Assembly: GCA_946187475.1 (NCBI GenBank) | Contig: CAMHRJ010000007.1 | Location: forward strand, 1 to 21,692 | DNA length: 21,692 bases | Direction: 5' to 3' | Source: an uncultured Clostridia bacterium | GTDB taxonomy: Bacteria > Bacillota > Clostridia > Oscillospirales > Oscillospiraceae | Shown here: positions 6,624 through 14,419 of the stretch, in pieces | How the letters are laid out: each line of letters opens with the position of its first letter | Position numbering within the stretch: position 1 is the stretch's first letter | Translations under genes and position numbers: made by a program | Notes under the pieces: generated by a model | Told to the model about the DNA's origin: nothing | Databases searched by the model: none | Seen by the model: the letters and a program-made list of their open reading frames with translations, nothing else

Positions 6624-7563
6624 TCTCGCGCTGGAACAGTATGTTCTGGAACACTTCCGCGAGGGCGACTGGCTGCTGCTCTGGCAGAATGCCAACACCG
6701 TCGTCATCGGGCTGAACCAGAACACGGCAGAGGAGATCAACGCCGCCTTCGTAGAAAAACACGGCGTCACCGTGGTGCGGCGAATGACGGGCGGCGGCGC
6801 GGTATACCACGATCTCGGAAACCTCAATTACTCCTTTATCTGCGACGTGGGGAACGCGGAGGAGCTCACGATCCGGCGCTTTACCGACCCGGTCTGCCGG
6901 GCGCTGGCCGCCATGGGCGTGGACGCGGAGACCAGCGGAAGAAACGACATTCTCGTCGGCGGGAAAAAGGTCTCCGGTGTGGCGCAGCGGATCACGAACG
7001 GCAGGATCCTCCACCACGGCACGCTGCTCTTCGATTCCGACCCGGCCATGATTGAGGGCGCGCTGAAAGCGGACCCGGCAAAGTTCCGCTCCAAAAGCGC
7101 CAAATCGGTTCGCTCCCGCGTGGGGAACATCCGGGACTATCTCCCCGCGGACGCAGACCTCGCGCAGTTTCGGGAGCGGCTGCTCCGGGAGCTCACGCAG
7201 GACGGTATGCTCCGTGAGACGCTCACTGACGAGGAGTTGGCGGCCGTGCGGAAGCTGGCGGAGGAGAAGTACCGCAGCTGGGAGTGGACCTACGGGCGCA
7301 GCCCGGACTTTGAGATGAAAAACCGGCGGCGCTTTCCGGGCGGCACCCTGGAAGTGCGGATGAACACGCACGAGGGGCGCATCCAGGAGATCGCCTTTTA
7401 CGGGGACTACATGGCAGCGGCGCCGAACACCGCCCTGTGCGAGGCGCTGCGGGACGTCCCGCTGACACGGCAGGCCCTGGCGGAGACGCTGGCGGGCTTT
7501 GATATCGGCGCGCTCTTCGGCGCGATCACGGCGAAAGAGATCACGGAAACAATACTGGGCTGA
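6577..7563 (+). CDS. lplA: Lipoate-protein ligase A
   Basis: LplA activates free lipoate with ATP and attaches it to the target lysine of lipoyl domains. The 328-residue protein has the full family signature: RRMTGGGAVYHD at residues 68-79 for lipoyl-AMP binding, GRNDILVGGKKVSG at 121-134 with the catalytic lysine at about 131, and HHGTLLFD. The C-terminal accessory domain of longer LplA proteins is present. The start is preceded by AAAGGAGGG. It lies inside the thioesterase 3' end and ends 10 bases before the regulator, so the three probably form one transcript. Its obvious clients are the lipoyl domains of the E2 and E3 proteins encoded downstream. Confidence 0.95.
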   Translation: MPVHYLETGSVDPCYNLALEQYVLEHFREGDWLLLWQNANTVVIGLNQNTAEEINAAFVEKHGVTVVRRMTGGGAVYHDLGNLNYSFICDVGNAEELTIRRFTDPVCRALAAMGVDAETSGRNDILVGGKKVSGVAQRITNGRILHHGTLLFDSDPAMIEGALKADPAKFRSKSAKSVRSRVGNIRDYLPADADLAQFRERLLRELTQDGMLRETLTDEELAAVRKLAEEKYRSWEWTYGRSPDFEMKNRRRFPGGTLEVRMNTHEGRIQEIAFYGDYMAAAPNTALCEALRDVPLTRQALAETLAGFDIGALFGAITAKEITETILG

Positions 7564-7573
7564 GGGGTGGAAT

Positions 7574-9502
7574 ATGGACATTTCAAAAATGACAGCGCTC
7601 TGGGCGGACTACGTCTTTGAGGGCAAGATGAGCCCCGAGGTCCGGGCTCCTATCGCCGAATCCTGGCGCAGATGCCGGGCGGCGGGGCTCAACCCCTCCG
7701 GGGGCGAGGGGCGGCATATCGACGCAAACGTGCTCGAGAGCGCACGGACGGCAAACAAGCTTTTTCTGGAGATTGCCATCCCCGTCATGCGGCAGGTTTT
7801 TGACATCATCCGCGCTTCCGGCTTTCTCGTCGTGCTGACCGACAGCGCGGGCTATCTGCTGGAGATGATGGGGGACGAGGAGATCGTCTCCCGCTCGCAG
7901 GACATGCGCTTCATGCCGGGCGCCATGTGGAGCAATCTGGAGGTTGGCACCAACGCCATCAGCGTGGCGCTGGACTATGACATCCCGATCCAGATGGTGG
8001 GGCCGGAGCACTACTGCGTCACGCACCACGGCTGGACCTGCTCCGCCGCGCCCATCCATGGGCCGAACGGCGAAATCGTGGGCTGCATCAACATCTCCGG
8101 AGATATTGGCAAGGCGCACCCGCACACGCTCGGCATGGTACAGGCGGCGGCCATCGGCATCGAGGGGCAGATCCGCCAGGCCTACAACGCTCAGATGATG
8201 AACGCGGCGCTGGAGAGCAGCCGGGACGGCATCCTGTTCCTGGACCAGAATCGCGAGCCCTTCTGGATGAACAGCGCAGCGGAGAAACTGCTGAAGACCG
8301 ACCTTGCGGGACTGCGCCGCATAGGACTGGAGGGCATCGTCAAGAGCGTCGGCCTGGAAAACAAAAACTGGAAAAGCGGCGAACCCTTCGTCTCTGACAA
8401 CATGGCCCTGCATATCGGTGATGAGACCATCTACTGCAGCATCGTTGTCACCCCGCTGACGGAATATGAACGGGCCTACAGCGTCACGCTTCGCCCGCAG
8501 ACCCAGCTGATCAGCTCAGTCAACAAGCTCTCCGGTAACCGCGCCGTTTTCACCTTCCGCAGCATTCTCACCGAAAACGACAGCATGAAAAAGACCCTGG
8601 CCCTGGCGGCAAAGTTTGCCCGCTATGAGGGCAATATCCTGATCCAGGGCGAGAGCGGGAGCGGCAAGGAGGTGCTGGCCCAGGCGATCCACAACGCAAG
8701 CCGGAACGCCGACGGGCCCTTTGTCGTGGTCAACTGCGCGTCCATTCCGCGCGAGCTTTTCGAAATGGAGCTCTTCGGCTATGAGGCCAGCGCCTTCCCC
8801 GGCAGAGCCGCGGAGGGCAAGCCCGGCCGCTTTGAGCTGGCAGACAACGGCACGCTGTTTCTCGACGAGGTCTCCAACATGCCGCTGGAGATGCAGCAGA
8901 AGCTCCTGCGGGCGGTGGAAACCCACAGCATCCAGCGCCTCGGCAGCACGCAGCCCATCCAGCTCGACATCCGCATCATCGCCTCCACCAGCCAGCAGCT
9001 GAGTCGACTTGTCGAGCGGGACAGCTTTCGCAGGGACATGTATTTCCGCCTGAGCAGTCTCAAGCTGGACATCCCGCCCCTGCGGGAGCGGCCGGAGGAT
9101 CTTGCGCTCTATGCCGAGTATTTTCTGCGCGGGCTGAACGAGAGCAGCTCCGACACCCCGAAGAGCATGACGCCGGAATTTCTGGAGGGACTGCGCGCCT
9201 ATGACTGGCCGGGCAATGTGCGCGAGCTGCAAAACAGCATTGCCCGTGCCTATTACAGCAGCGCGGGCAGCACGCTGACAAGCGAGAACCTTGTCCTGTC
9301 ACTGGAGCGGCGAGAGCCGGAGGCCCCAGCCGACGCGACCCTCCTGTCCAATGCGGGGGAGGGGGGGATCATCGCCGCGCTGACCATCTGCAACGGGGAT
9401 GTGGACGCCGCCGCCGAGCGCCTCGGCATCAGCCGCGCCACGCTCTACCGCCGCATGAAGAAGTACGGCATCATCCCGCGCCTGATCAAGCAGAAGCCCT
9501 GA
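7574..9502 (+). CDS. acoR: AcoR-like AAA+ transcriptional activator with degenerate GAFTGA loop
   Basis: The 642-residue protein has the AcoR layout: an N-terminal GAF-like sensor (about 55-190, with GPEHYCVTHHGWTCSAAPIH), a PAS domain (about 209-300), an AAA+ domain (about 320-555) and a C-terminal Fis-type helix-turn-helix (608-635, AAERLGISRATLYRRMKKYG). Walker A is GESGSGKE (359-366) and Walker B GTLFLDEVSNMP; the FRRDMYFRL arginine-finger region is also intact. The loop that normally reads GAFTGA and touches sigma-54 reads SAFPGR at 406-411, changing the key Thr to Pro and the last Ala to Arg. The start at 7574 follows GGGGTGG just after the lplA stop; an in-frame ATG at 7499 lies inside lplA. 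It likely controls the dehydrogenase operon beginning at 9950, perhaps without sigma-54. Confidence 0.9.
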   Translation: MDISKMTALWADYVFEGKMSPEVRAPIAESWRRCRAAGLNPSGGEGRHIDANVLESARTANKLFLEIAIPVMRQVFDIIRASGFLVVLTDSAGYLLEMMGDEEIVSRSQDMRFMPGAMWSNLEVGTNAISVALDYDIPIQMVGPEHYCVTHHGWTCSAAPIHGPNGEIVGCINISGDIGKAHPHTLGMVQAAAIGIEGQIRQAYNAQMMNAALESSRDGILFLDQNREPFWMNSAAEKLLKTDLAGLRRIGLEGIVKSVGLENKNWKSGEPFVSDNMALHIGDETIYCSIVVTPLTEYERAYSVTLRPQTQLISSVNKLSGNRAVFTFRSILTENDSMKKTLALAAKFARYEGNILIQGESGSGKEVLAQAIHNASRNADGPFVVVNCASIPRELFEMELFGYEASAFPGRAAEGKPGRFELADNGTLFLDEVSNMPLEMQQKLLRAVETHSIQRLGSTQPIQLDIRIIASTSQQLSRLVERDSFRRDMYFRLSSLKLDIPPLRERPEDLALYAEYFLRGLNESSSDTPKSMTPEFLEGLRAYDWPGNVRELQNSIARAYYSSAGSTLTSENLVLSLERREPEAPADATLLSNAGEGGIIAALTICNGDVDAAAERLGISRATLYRRMKKYGIIPRLIKQKP

Positions 9503-9624
9503 GCGGGCGCTTATGCAGGATGCCCACAGCGGCAAAAGGGCACGGTGGCGCAGCCTGTCGCGGGACAGGCCGGTAAGCGCCCTGTCCCGGTGGAAGGATC
9601 ATCCGGCAAACGGCACATAGAGAC
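9503..9624. other. GC-rich intergenic stretch after the regulator
   Basis: No frame here looks coding. CCTGTC and GGACAGG form a small hairpin near 9555-9570, and GCGCC/GGCGC-type complementarity could build a larger fold. I do not recognise a known RNA family. Confidence 0.4.
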
Positions 9625-9667
9625 ATGAGAAAAACGCCCCGAAAGTCGGAGCGTTTTTCTCATTTTT
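9625..9667 (+). terminator. Intrinsic terminator after the regulator gene
   Basis: ATGAGAAAAACGC (9625-9637) pairs with GCGTTTTTCTCAT (9651-9663), with inner CCGA/TCGG pairing, and a T run follows. It separates the thioesterase-lplA-regulator unit from the dehydrogenase operon. A-runs on the 5' side make it potentially bidirectional. Confidence 0.85.
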
Positions 9668-9677
9668 GCATGGATGG

Positions 9678-9711
9678 TGAGACGAAATGAGACGCGTGAG
9701 ATTTTGTCTCA
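9678..9711. promoter_or_regulatory. Inverted repeat, candidate activator site
   Basis: TGAGACGAAAT (9678-9688) faces ATTTTGTCTCA (9701-9711) across a 12-base spacer, with a third half-site TGAGACG at 9688-9694. The centre is about 140 bases upstream of the -35 box at 9833, a typical enhancer distance for AAA+ activators. That the AcoR-like protein binds it is inference. Confidence 0.5.
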
Positions 9712-9745
9712 AAATTGGGAATGATTGAGAGCCACACTTTGGGCG

Positions 9746-9756
9746 TTGTTTAACAA
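9746..9756. promoter_or_regulatory. Small palindrome upstream of the dehydrogenase promoter
   Basis: TTGTT-T-AACAA is an 11-base palindrome about 77 bases ahead of the -35 box. It could be an operator half-site pair, but palindromes this short also arise by chance. Confidence 0.2.
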
Positions 9757-9832
9757 ATCCTTAAATAATGTCCAAAAGAAACTCCAAAAAATGACTGTAT
9801 CGTAGAAAATGACCAAACAGCCCATTTCTGCA

Positions 9833-9861
9833 TTGAGAATCTTGCGAGATAATTGTATACT
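9833..9861 (+). promoter_or_regulatory. Sigma-A-type promoter of the dehydrogenase operon
   Basis: A -35 box TTGAGA (9833-9838, five of six consensus bases) and a -10 box TATACT (9856-9861, five of six) are separated by exactly 17 bases, about 90 bases before the E1 alpha start. By eye, no sigma-54 pattern (GG, ten bases, GC in a TGGCAC-TTGC context) is present between 9503 and 9949. Confidence 0.75.
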
Positions 9862-9949
9862 ATTCACAGAGGACAAAGGCTTTTGTCCCACGGAAAAGCG
9901 GCCGGCGCGATCTGCTCCGCCGCCGCGTATTACGATAGGAGGTTTTCAA

Positions 9950-10936
9950 ATGGCAGTAAGCAGAGAACAGATGAAAGACATCTATACCCGCATGTGCCGC
10001 ATCCGTGCTTTCGAGACGGCAGCCAAGGATCTGTTCGCCGAGGGCAAGATCTACGGCTTTGCCCACCTGTATCTGGGTGAGGAAGCGATCGCTCCGGCGG
10101 TGTGCGAGTGCCTGCGGGATGATGACTTCATCACGTCTACCCACCGTGGCCACGGCCACATCATCGCCAAGGGCGGCGATCTGAATCTCATGATGGCCGA
10201 GCTCTTCGGCCGCTACACCGGCTACTGCAAGGGCAAGGGCGGCTCGATGCACATTGCGGATAGAAACCTGGGCATCCTGGGCGCCAACGGCATCGTGGGC
10301 GCGGGCCACAACATCGCGGTCGGCGCGGGCCTGTCCGCCAAGATCCGCGGCACCGATCAGGTCTGTGCCTGCTTCTTCGGCGACGGCTCCACCAACCAGG
10401 GCACTTTCCATGAGGCGCTGAACATGGCCTCGATCTGGAAGCTCCCCATTATCTTCGTCTGCGAGAACAACCACTACGGCATTTCCATGAGCCAGGATCG
10501 CCACCAGGCCATCAAGGACATCGCCGATCGCGGCGCGGCCTACAACATACCCGGCGTCGCCGTTGACGGCAACGATCCCATCGCGGTGTTTGAGGCGGCC
10601 GAGGAAGCCGTCGCCAGAGCCAGAGCCGGCAAGGGCCCCACGCTCATCGAGTGCAAGACCTACCGTCAGCGCGGCCACTTCGAAGGCGACCCCGCCACCT
10701 ACAAGCCCAAAGAGGAGCAGGCCGCATGGATAGCCAAGGACCCGATGCCACGCTTCGAGAAGTACCTCGAGGAGAACGGCGTCATGACCGCCGAGGAGAT
10801 CAAGGGCGTGAAGGACGCTGTCGACAAGCAGATTGCCGAAGCGATCGCCTTTGCGGATGCTCAGCCCTTCGCCCCGGAGGAGAGCGCCGTCGTGGATGTA
10901 TATTCTGATATTGTTGCGGAGGTGCGTGAGAGATGA
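9950..10936 (+). CDS. acoA: TPP-dependent dehydrogenase E1 component, alpha subunit (acetoin dehydrogenase type)
   Basis: This is the alpha subunit of the heterotetrameric E1 that uses thiamin diphosphate to cleave acetoin or decarboxylate a 2-oxoacid and pass the acyl unit to lipoyl-E2. The TPP/Mg motif runs from GDGSTNQG (GDG at 144-146) to NN at 173-174 with the canonical 26-residue gap. Other family marks are STHRGHGHIIAKGGD (63-77) and GRYTGYCKGKGGSMHIAD. The protein has 328 residues, normal for AcoA. The start follows AGGAGG at seven bases; an upstream in-frame ATG at 9809 lies before the promoter and is rejected. It overlaps the beta subunit gene by four bases. The neighbouring AcoX-like gene favours an acetoin dehydrogenase over a pyruvate dehydrogenase, but sequence alone does not prove the substrate. 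Confidence 0.93.
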   Translation: MAVSREQMKDIYTRMCRIRAFETAAKDLFAEGKIYGFAHLYLGEEAIAPAVCECLRDDDFITSTHRGHGHIIAKGGDLNLMMAELFGRYTGYCKGKGGSMHIADRNLGILGANGIVGAGHNIAVGAGLSAKIRGTDQVCACFFGDGSTNQGTFHEALNMASIWKLPIIFVCENNHYGISMSQDRHQAIKDIADRGAAYNIPGVAVDGNDPIAVFEAAEEAVARARAGKGPTLIECKTYRQRGHFEGDPATYKPKEEQAAWIAKDPMPRFEKYLEENGVMTAEEIKGVKDAVDKQIAEAIAFADAQPFAPEESAVVDVYSDIVAEVRER

Positions 10937-11904
10937 GTAAGATGATGACTTACGGCGAAGCGATCCGCGAGGCCATGTCCATCCGGATGCGCGAGAATCC
11001 CGGTGTGCTCCTGTTCGGTGAAGACGTCGGCGCCTTCGGCGGCTGCTTTGGCGTCAGCGCCGGCATGATTGACGAGTTCGGCCCCGAGCGCGTCCGCGAC
11101 ACCCCGATTTCCGAGGGCGCCATCATCGGCGCGGCGGTGGGCAGCGCAGCCACCGGCCTCAGACCCATTGCCGAGCTCATGTTCAACGACTTCCTGACGG
11201 TCGCCATGGACCAGCTGGTCAACCAGGCGGCCAAGATGCGCTTCATGTTCGGCGGCAACATCTCCCTGCCCATGGTGGTGCGTCTGCCCGCAGGCGCCGG
11301 CACCGGCGGCGCCGCCCAGCACTGCCAGAGCCTTGAAGCGTGGCTGACCCACGTCCCCGGCCTGAAGGTCGTGTACCCCAGCAACGCACAGGACGCCCTG
11401 GGTCTGCTGCTGAGCTCCATTGACGACGACAACCCCGTTATGTTCTTCGAGAACAAGTGCCTCTACGCCACCAAGAGCGAGGTCGACAACTTCGATCCCA
11501 TCCCCCTCGGCAAGGGCCGCATCGCCCTCGAGGGTGAGGATCTGACCATCATCACCTACGGCCGCCAGGTCTACACCGCCCTCGACGCCGCCAAGAAGCT
11601 GGCCGCCGAAGGCATCAAGGCGGAGGTCATCGACATCCGCAGCCTCTTCCCGCTGGATAAGGACATGATCCGCGAGAGCCTGGAGAAGACCCACAAGGCC
11701 ATCGTCATCACCGAGGAGACCAAGCGCGGCGGCTACGGCGGCGAGATTTCCGCCACCATCGCCGAGGAGATGTTCGACCTGCTCGACGCTCCCGTCGCAA
11801 GAATCGGCTCTCTCGACACCCCTGTCCCCTTCGCCCCCAACCTTGAGGCGTACTACATGCCCAACGACGTGGACATCGTGGTTGCCGCGAAGAAGATGTT
11901 CTAA
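10933..11904 (+). CDS. acoB: TPP-dependent dehydrogenase E1 component, beta subunit
   Basis: The 323-residue protein is the transketolase-like partner of the alpha subunit. It shows MTYGEAIREAMSIRMRENPG, the LFGEDVGAFGGCFG segment with the Glu that activates the TPP aminopyrimidine, RVRDTPISEGAIIGAAVGSA, and RLPAGAGTGGAAQHCQSLEA. A C-terminal transketolase domain (ITYGRQVYTALDAAKKLA, then IDIRSLFPLD) completes it. Start and alpha stop overlap as ATGA, giving coupled synthesis of the two subunits. A 118-base gap with a strong hairpin separates it from the next gene. Confidence 0.94.
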   Translation: MSKMMTYGEAIREAMSIRMRENPGVLLFGEDVGAFGGCFGVSAGMIDEFGPERVRDTPISEGAIIGAAVGSAATGLRPIAELMFNDFLTVAMDQLVNQAAKMRFMFGGNISLPMVVRLPAGAGTGGAAQHCQSLEAWLTHVPGLKVVYPSNAQDALGLLLSSIDDDNPVMFFENKCLYATKSEVDNFDPIPLGKGRIALEGEDLTIITYGRQVYTALDAAKKLAAEGIKAEVIDIRSLFPLDKDMIRESLEKTHKAIVITEETKRGGYGGEISATIAEEMFDLLDAPVARIGSLDTPVPFAPNLEAYYMPNDVDIVVAAKKMF

Positions 11905-11953
11905 TTCATTTCCCGCCCTCCGGATTCCTGCCGAAGCAAAGGACACCCACAAA

Positions 11954-11982
11954 CTGTGCTGCGGCTTTCTGCCGCAGCACAG
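11954..11982 (+). other. Strong intra-operon hairpin without T run
   Basis: CTGTGCTGCGGC (11954-11965) pairs perfectly with GCCGCAGCACAG (11971-11982) around TTTCT. The following bases (CTTGTAAAG) are not a terminator tail, so it may be an mRNA stability or processing element, or a partial attenuator, between the E1 and AcoX-like genes. Confidence 0.6.
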
Positions 11983-12022
11983 CTTGTAAAGAGCGCGTAA
12001 GCACAAGCAAGGAGGAATGATC

Positions 12023-13015
12023 ATGGCGTCCATAGGCATTATTGCAAATCCCCAGTCCGGAAAGGATATCCGGAGACTTGTGTCCTATGCCACCACCATT
12101 GACAACAACGAGAAGGTCAATATCTGCAAGCGCATCACCCTTGCCGCCTACGGCCTGGGCATCGAAAAGGCCGTGTATATGCCGGATACCTTCACCATGG
12201 GCTACAGCGTACAGTATCAGCTGGAGGACGACAAAATGCCCTGCTGTGAGATCGAGGTGCTCGACTTCCTCTTTGACGCCTCCATGATCGACACCATTGA
12301 GGCGGCCCGGCTCATGGAGGAGCGCGGTGTCGGCTGCGTGGTCGTGCTCGGCGGCGACGGTACCTCCCGCGCGGCTGCAAAGTCTCTGAAGAAGACCCCG
12401 ATGCTGTCCATCTCCACTGGCACCAACAACGTCTACCCCCAGATGATGGAGGGCACGGTCGCCGGCATGGCCGCCGCGGCCACCGCCCTGATGGACGACC
12501 CCTATGACGTCTGCATCCACGACAAGCGCATCCAGGTCTTCGTCAACGGCGTATACCGCGACATGGCCCTGATCGACGCGGTGATCTCGGACGACGAGTT
12601 TGCGGGCGCCAAGGCCATTTGGGATCCGAAGAAGATGAAACACATCATCGTCTCCCGCTGCCATCCGGCGTCCATCGGCTTTTCCGCCGTGCCCGGCGCC
12701 TACCACATTGTGGAGGACAGCGATCCCTTCGGCTATGCCGTGGCCCTGGGGGAGGAGGGCATCCCGGTCAAGGCACCCATCGCAGCCGGCATCCTCACGC
12801 CCATGTTTATCAAGGACAAGCGCCAGCTTGCCCTGGGTGAAAAGTACACGGTCGTTGCGGACAAGCCCTGCATGATCGCCCTTGACGGCGAGCGCGAGGT
12901 CAAGCTCTTCGCGGGAGATCAGGCGGACTTCATTGTCACGGACGACGGCCCGTGGCGCGTCCTGCCGCGCAAAGCGCTGTCGAAGGCACAGAAACTCGGC
13001 TGGTTCAGGGCGTAA
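12023..13015 (+). CDS. acoX: AcoX-like ATP-NAD kinase-fold protein
   Basis: The 330-residue protein begins with IGIIANPQSGKDIRRL and carries the NAD/diacylglycerol-kinase signature GGDGT at 110-114 (VVVLGGDGTSRAAAKSL), followed by ISTGTNNVYPQ. This arrangement is that of AcoX, a protein of unclear biochemical role found in acetoin dehydrogenase operons and related to NAD kinases. The start at 12023 has AGGAGG at seven bases; the ATG at 12017 is only one base from that site and is rejected. Position between E1 and E2 genes matches acoABXC operons in other bacteria. A role in cofactor supply or repair for the complex is possible but unproven. Confidence 0.88.
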   Translation: MASIGIIANPQSGKDIRRLVSYATTIDNNEKVNICKRITLAAYGLGIEKAVYMPDTFTMGYSVQYQLEDDKMPCCEIEVLDFLFDASMIDTIEAARLMEERGVGCVVVLGGDGTSRAAAKSLKKTPMLSISTGTNNVYPQMMEGTVAGMAAAATALMDDPYDVCIHDKRIQVFVNGVYRDMALIDAVISDDEFAGAKAIWDPKKMKHIIVSRCHPASIGFSAVPGAYHIVEDSDPFGYAVALGEEGIPVKAPIAAGILTPMFIKDKRQLALGEKYTVVADKPCMIALDGEREVKLFAGDQADFIVTDDGPWRVLPRKALSKAQKLGWFRA

Positions 13016-13066
13016 GCCCTTTTTCGATATAACACACTTCAATGATAATATACAAGGAGGATTGTT

Positions 13067-14404
13067 ATGGCTAAAGTAGTCGTAATGCCCAAGCTGGGTC
13101 TGACCATGACGGAGGGCACCGTCAGCAAGTGGCTGAAAAAGGTCGGAGACGAGATCAAGTCCGGCGAGCCGTTCTTCGAGGTGGAGACCGACAAGCTCAC
13201 CAACACCATCGAGGCCAACACCGACGGTGTGGTGCGCCACTTCTTTGTGGAAGAGGGCACGACGGTCCCCGTGCTGGACAAGGTCGCCATCATTGCCGCT
13301 GCGGATGAGGATATCAGCGCCCTGCTGGGCGGCGCCCCCGCTGCCGCCGCCGCGCCTGAAGCCCCTGCCGCCGCCGCTCCCGCCGCTTCTGCGGCTCCGG
13401 TCAGAGCGCCGGGCGAGCGCGTCGTTGCCGCTCCCGCCGCCAAGAAGCTGGCCAAGGAGCTGGGTATCGACTTGGCCCTGGTCCCCGGCACCGGCCCCAA
13501 CGGCCGCATCACCCTGGACGATGTGAAGAACTGGAAGCCTGCCCCCGCCGCCCCCGCAGCTCCCGCTGCGGAGGAAGCTCCGAAGACCAAAGCCTCGCCG
13601 CTGGCGGCGGCGGTTGCCAAGGACCTGGGAATCGATCTGGATAAGATCGGCGCGAAGGACCGGGTCCTTGCCGAAGACATTCTCCGCTACCTGGAGAGCA
13701 CCCGCGAGAAGGCACCCGAGGAAGCCCCGCGGGAAGAAGTCGTCCCGATGAACGGCATGCGCAAGGCCATTGCCAAGAACATGCTCAACTCCCACATGAC
13801 CAGCCCCACCGTCACGGCCAACCTCTCTGTGGACATGAGCGCCATGAAGGCTTACCGGGAGCAGCTCAAGGCCAAGGAGATCAAGGTCAGCTACACCGAC
13901 CTGCTGGTGAAGTTCATCGCCAAGGCGCTGACGGAGTTCCCGCTCCTCAACTGCTCGGTGGAGGACAACAAGATCGTCTACAAGCACTATGTGAACATGG
14001 GCGTCGCGGTCGCCCTGGATAACGGCCTTGTGGTGCCGAACGTCCCCGACGCAGACAAGAAGAGCCTGACCGAGATCTCCAAGGAGATCAAGGAGCTGGC
14101 AAAGCTGGCCCGCGAGGGCGGCCTGCCCATGGAGAAGCTCCGGGGCGGCACCTTCACCATCACGAATCTCGGCATGTACGGAATCGAGAGCTTCACGCCC
14201 ATCATCAACCAGCCCGAAGTGGCCATCCTCGGCGTCACCACAATGGAGGACCGCGCGGTGGTCCGCGGCGGTGAGATTGTCATCCGCCCGATGATGACGC
14301 TGAGCCTGACCTTTGACCACCGTGTGGTGGACGGTTCCGTGGCGGCGGAATTCCTGCAGAGAGTCAAGGCCCTGCTGGAGAATCCCGCGCTGATGCTTGC
14401 GTAA
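13067..14404 (+). CDS. acoC: Dihydrolipoamide acyltransferase E2 with two apparent subunit-binding domains
   Basis: E2 accepts the acyl group from E1 on its lipoyl arm and transfers it to CoA. Domains in order: lipoyl domain (1-80) with target lysine K43 in ETDKLTN, an Ala/Pro linker, a first peripheral-subunit-binding-like domain (about 119-157, ending GTGPNGRITLDDVKNW), a second linker, a second such domain (about 174-211, ASPLAAAVAKDLGIDLDKIG), and the catalytic core (about 225-445) with DHRVVDG at 417-423 (His418, Asp422). Bacterial E2s of acetoin and pyruvate complexes usually have one subunit-binding domain. Length is 445 residues. AAGGAGG precedes the start at good spacing, and E3 follows 15 bases after the stop. 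Confidence 0.95.
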   Translation: MAKVVVMPKLGLTMTEGTVSKWLKKVGDEIKSGEPFFEVETDKLTNTIEANTDGVVRHFFVEEGTTVPVLDKVAIIAAADEDISALLGGAPAAAAAPEAPAAAAPAASAAPVRAPGERVVAAPAAKKLAKELGIDLALVPGTGPNGRITLDDVKNWKPAPAAPAAPAAEEAPKTKASPLAAAVAKDLGIDLDKIGAKDRVLAEDILRYLESTREKAPEEAPREEVVPMNGMRKAIAKNMLNSHMTSPTVTANLSVDMSAMKAYREQLKAKEIKVSYTDLLVKFIAKALTEFPLLNCSVEDNKIVYKHYVNMGVAVALDNGLVVPNVPDADKKSLTEISKEIKELAKLAREGGLPMEKLRGGTFTITNLGMYGIESFTPIINQPEVAILGVTTMEDRAVVRGGEIVIRPMMTLSLTFDHRVVDGSVAAEFLQRVKALLENPALMLA

Positions 14405-14419
14405 GGGAGGAGAAAAACA

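Noticed and set aside
9503..9949. Sigma-54 promoter before the E1 gene
   Set aside because: Near matches such as TTGGGAATGATTGAGAGC have the wrong GG-to-GC spacing, and a good sigma-A promoter is present at 9833-9861.
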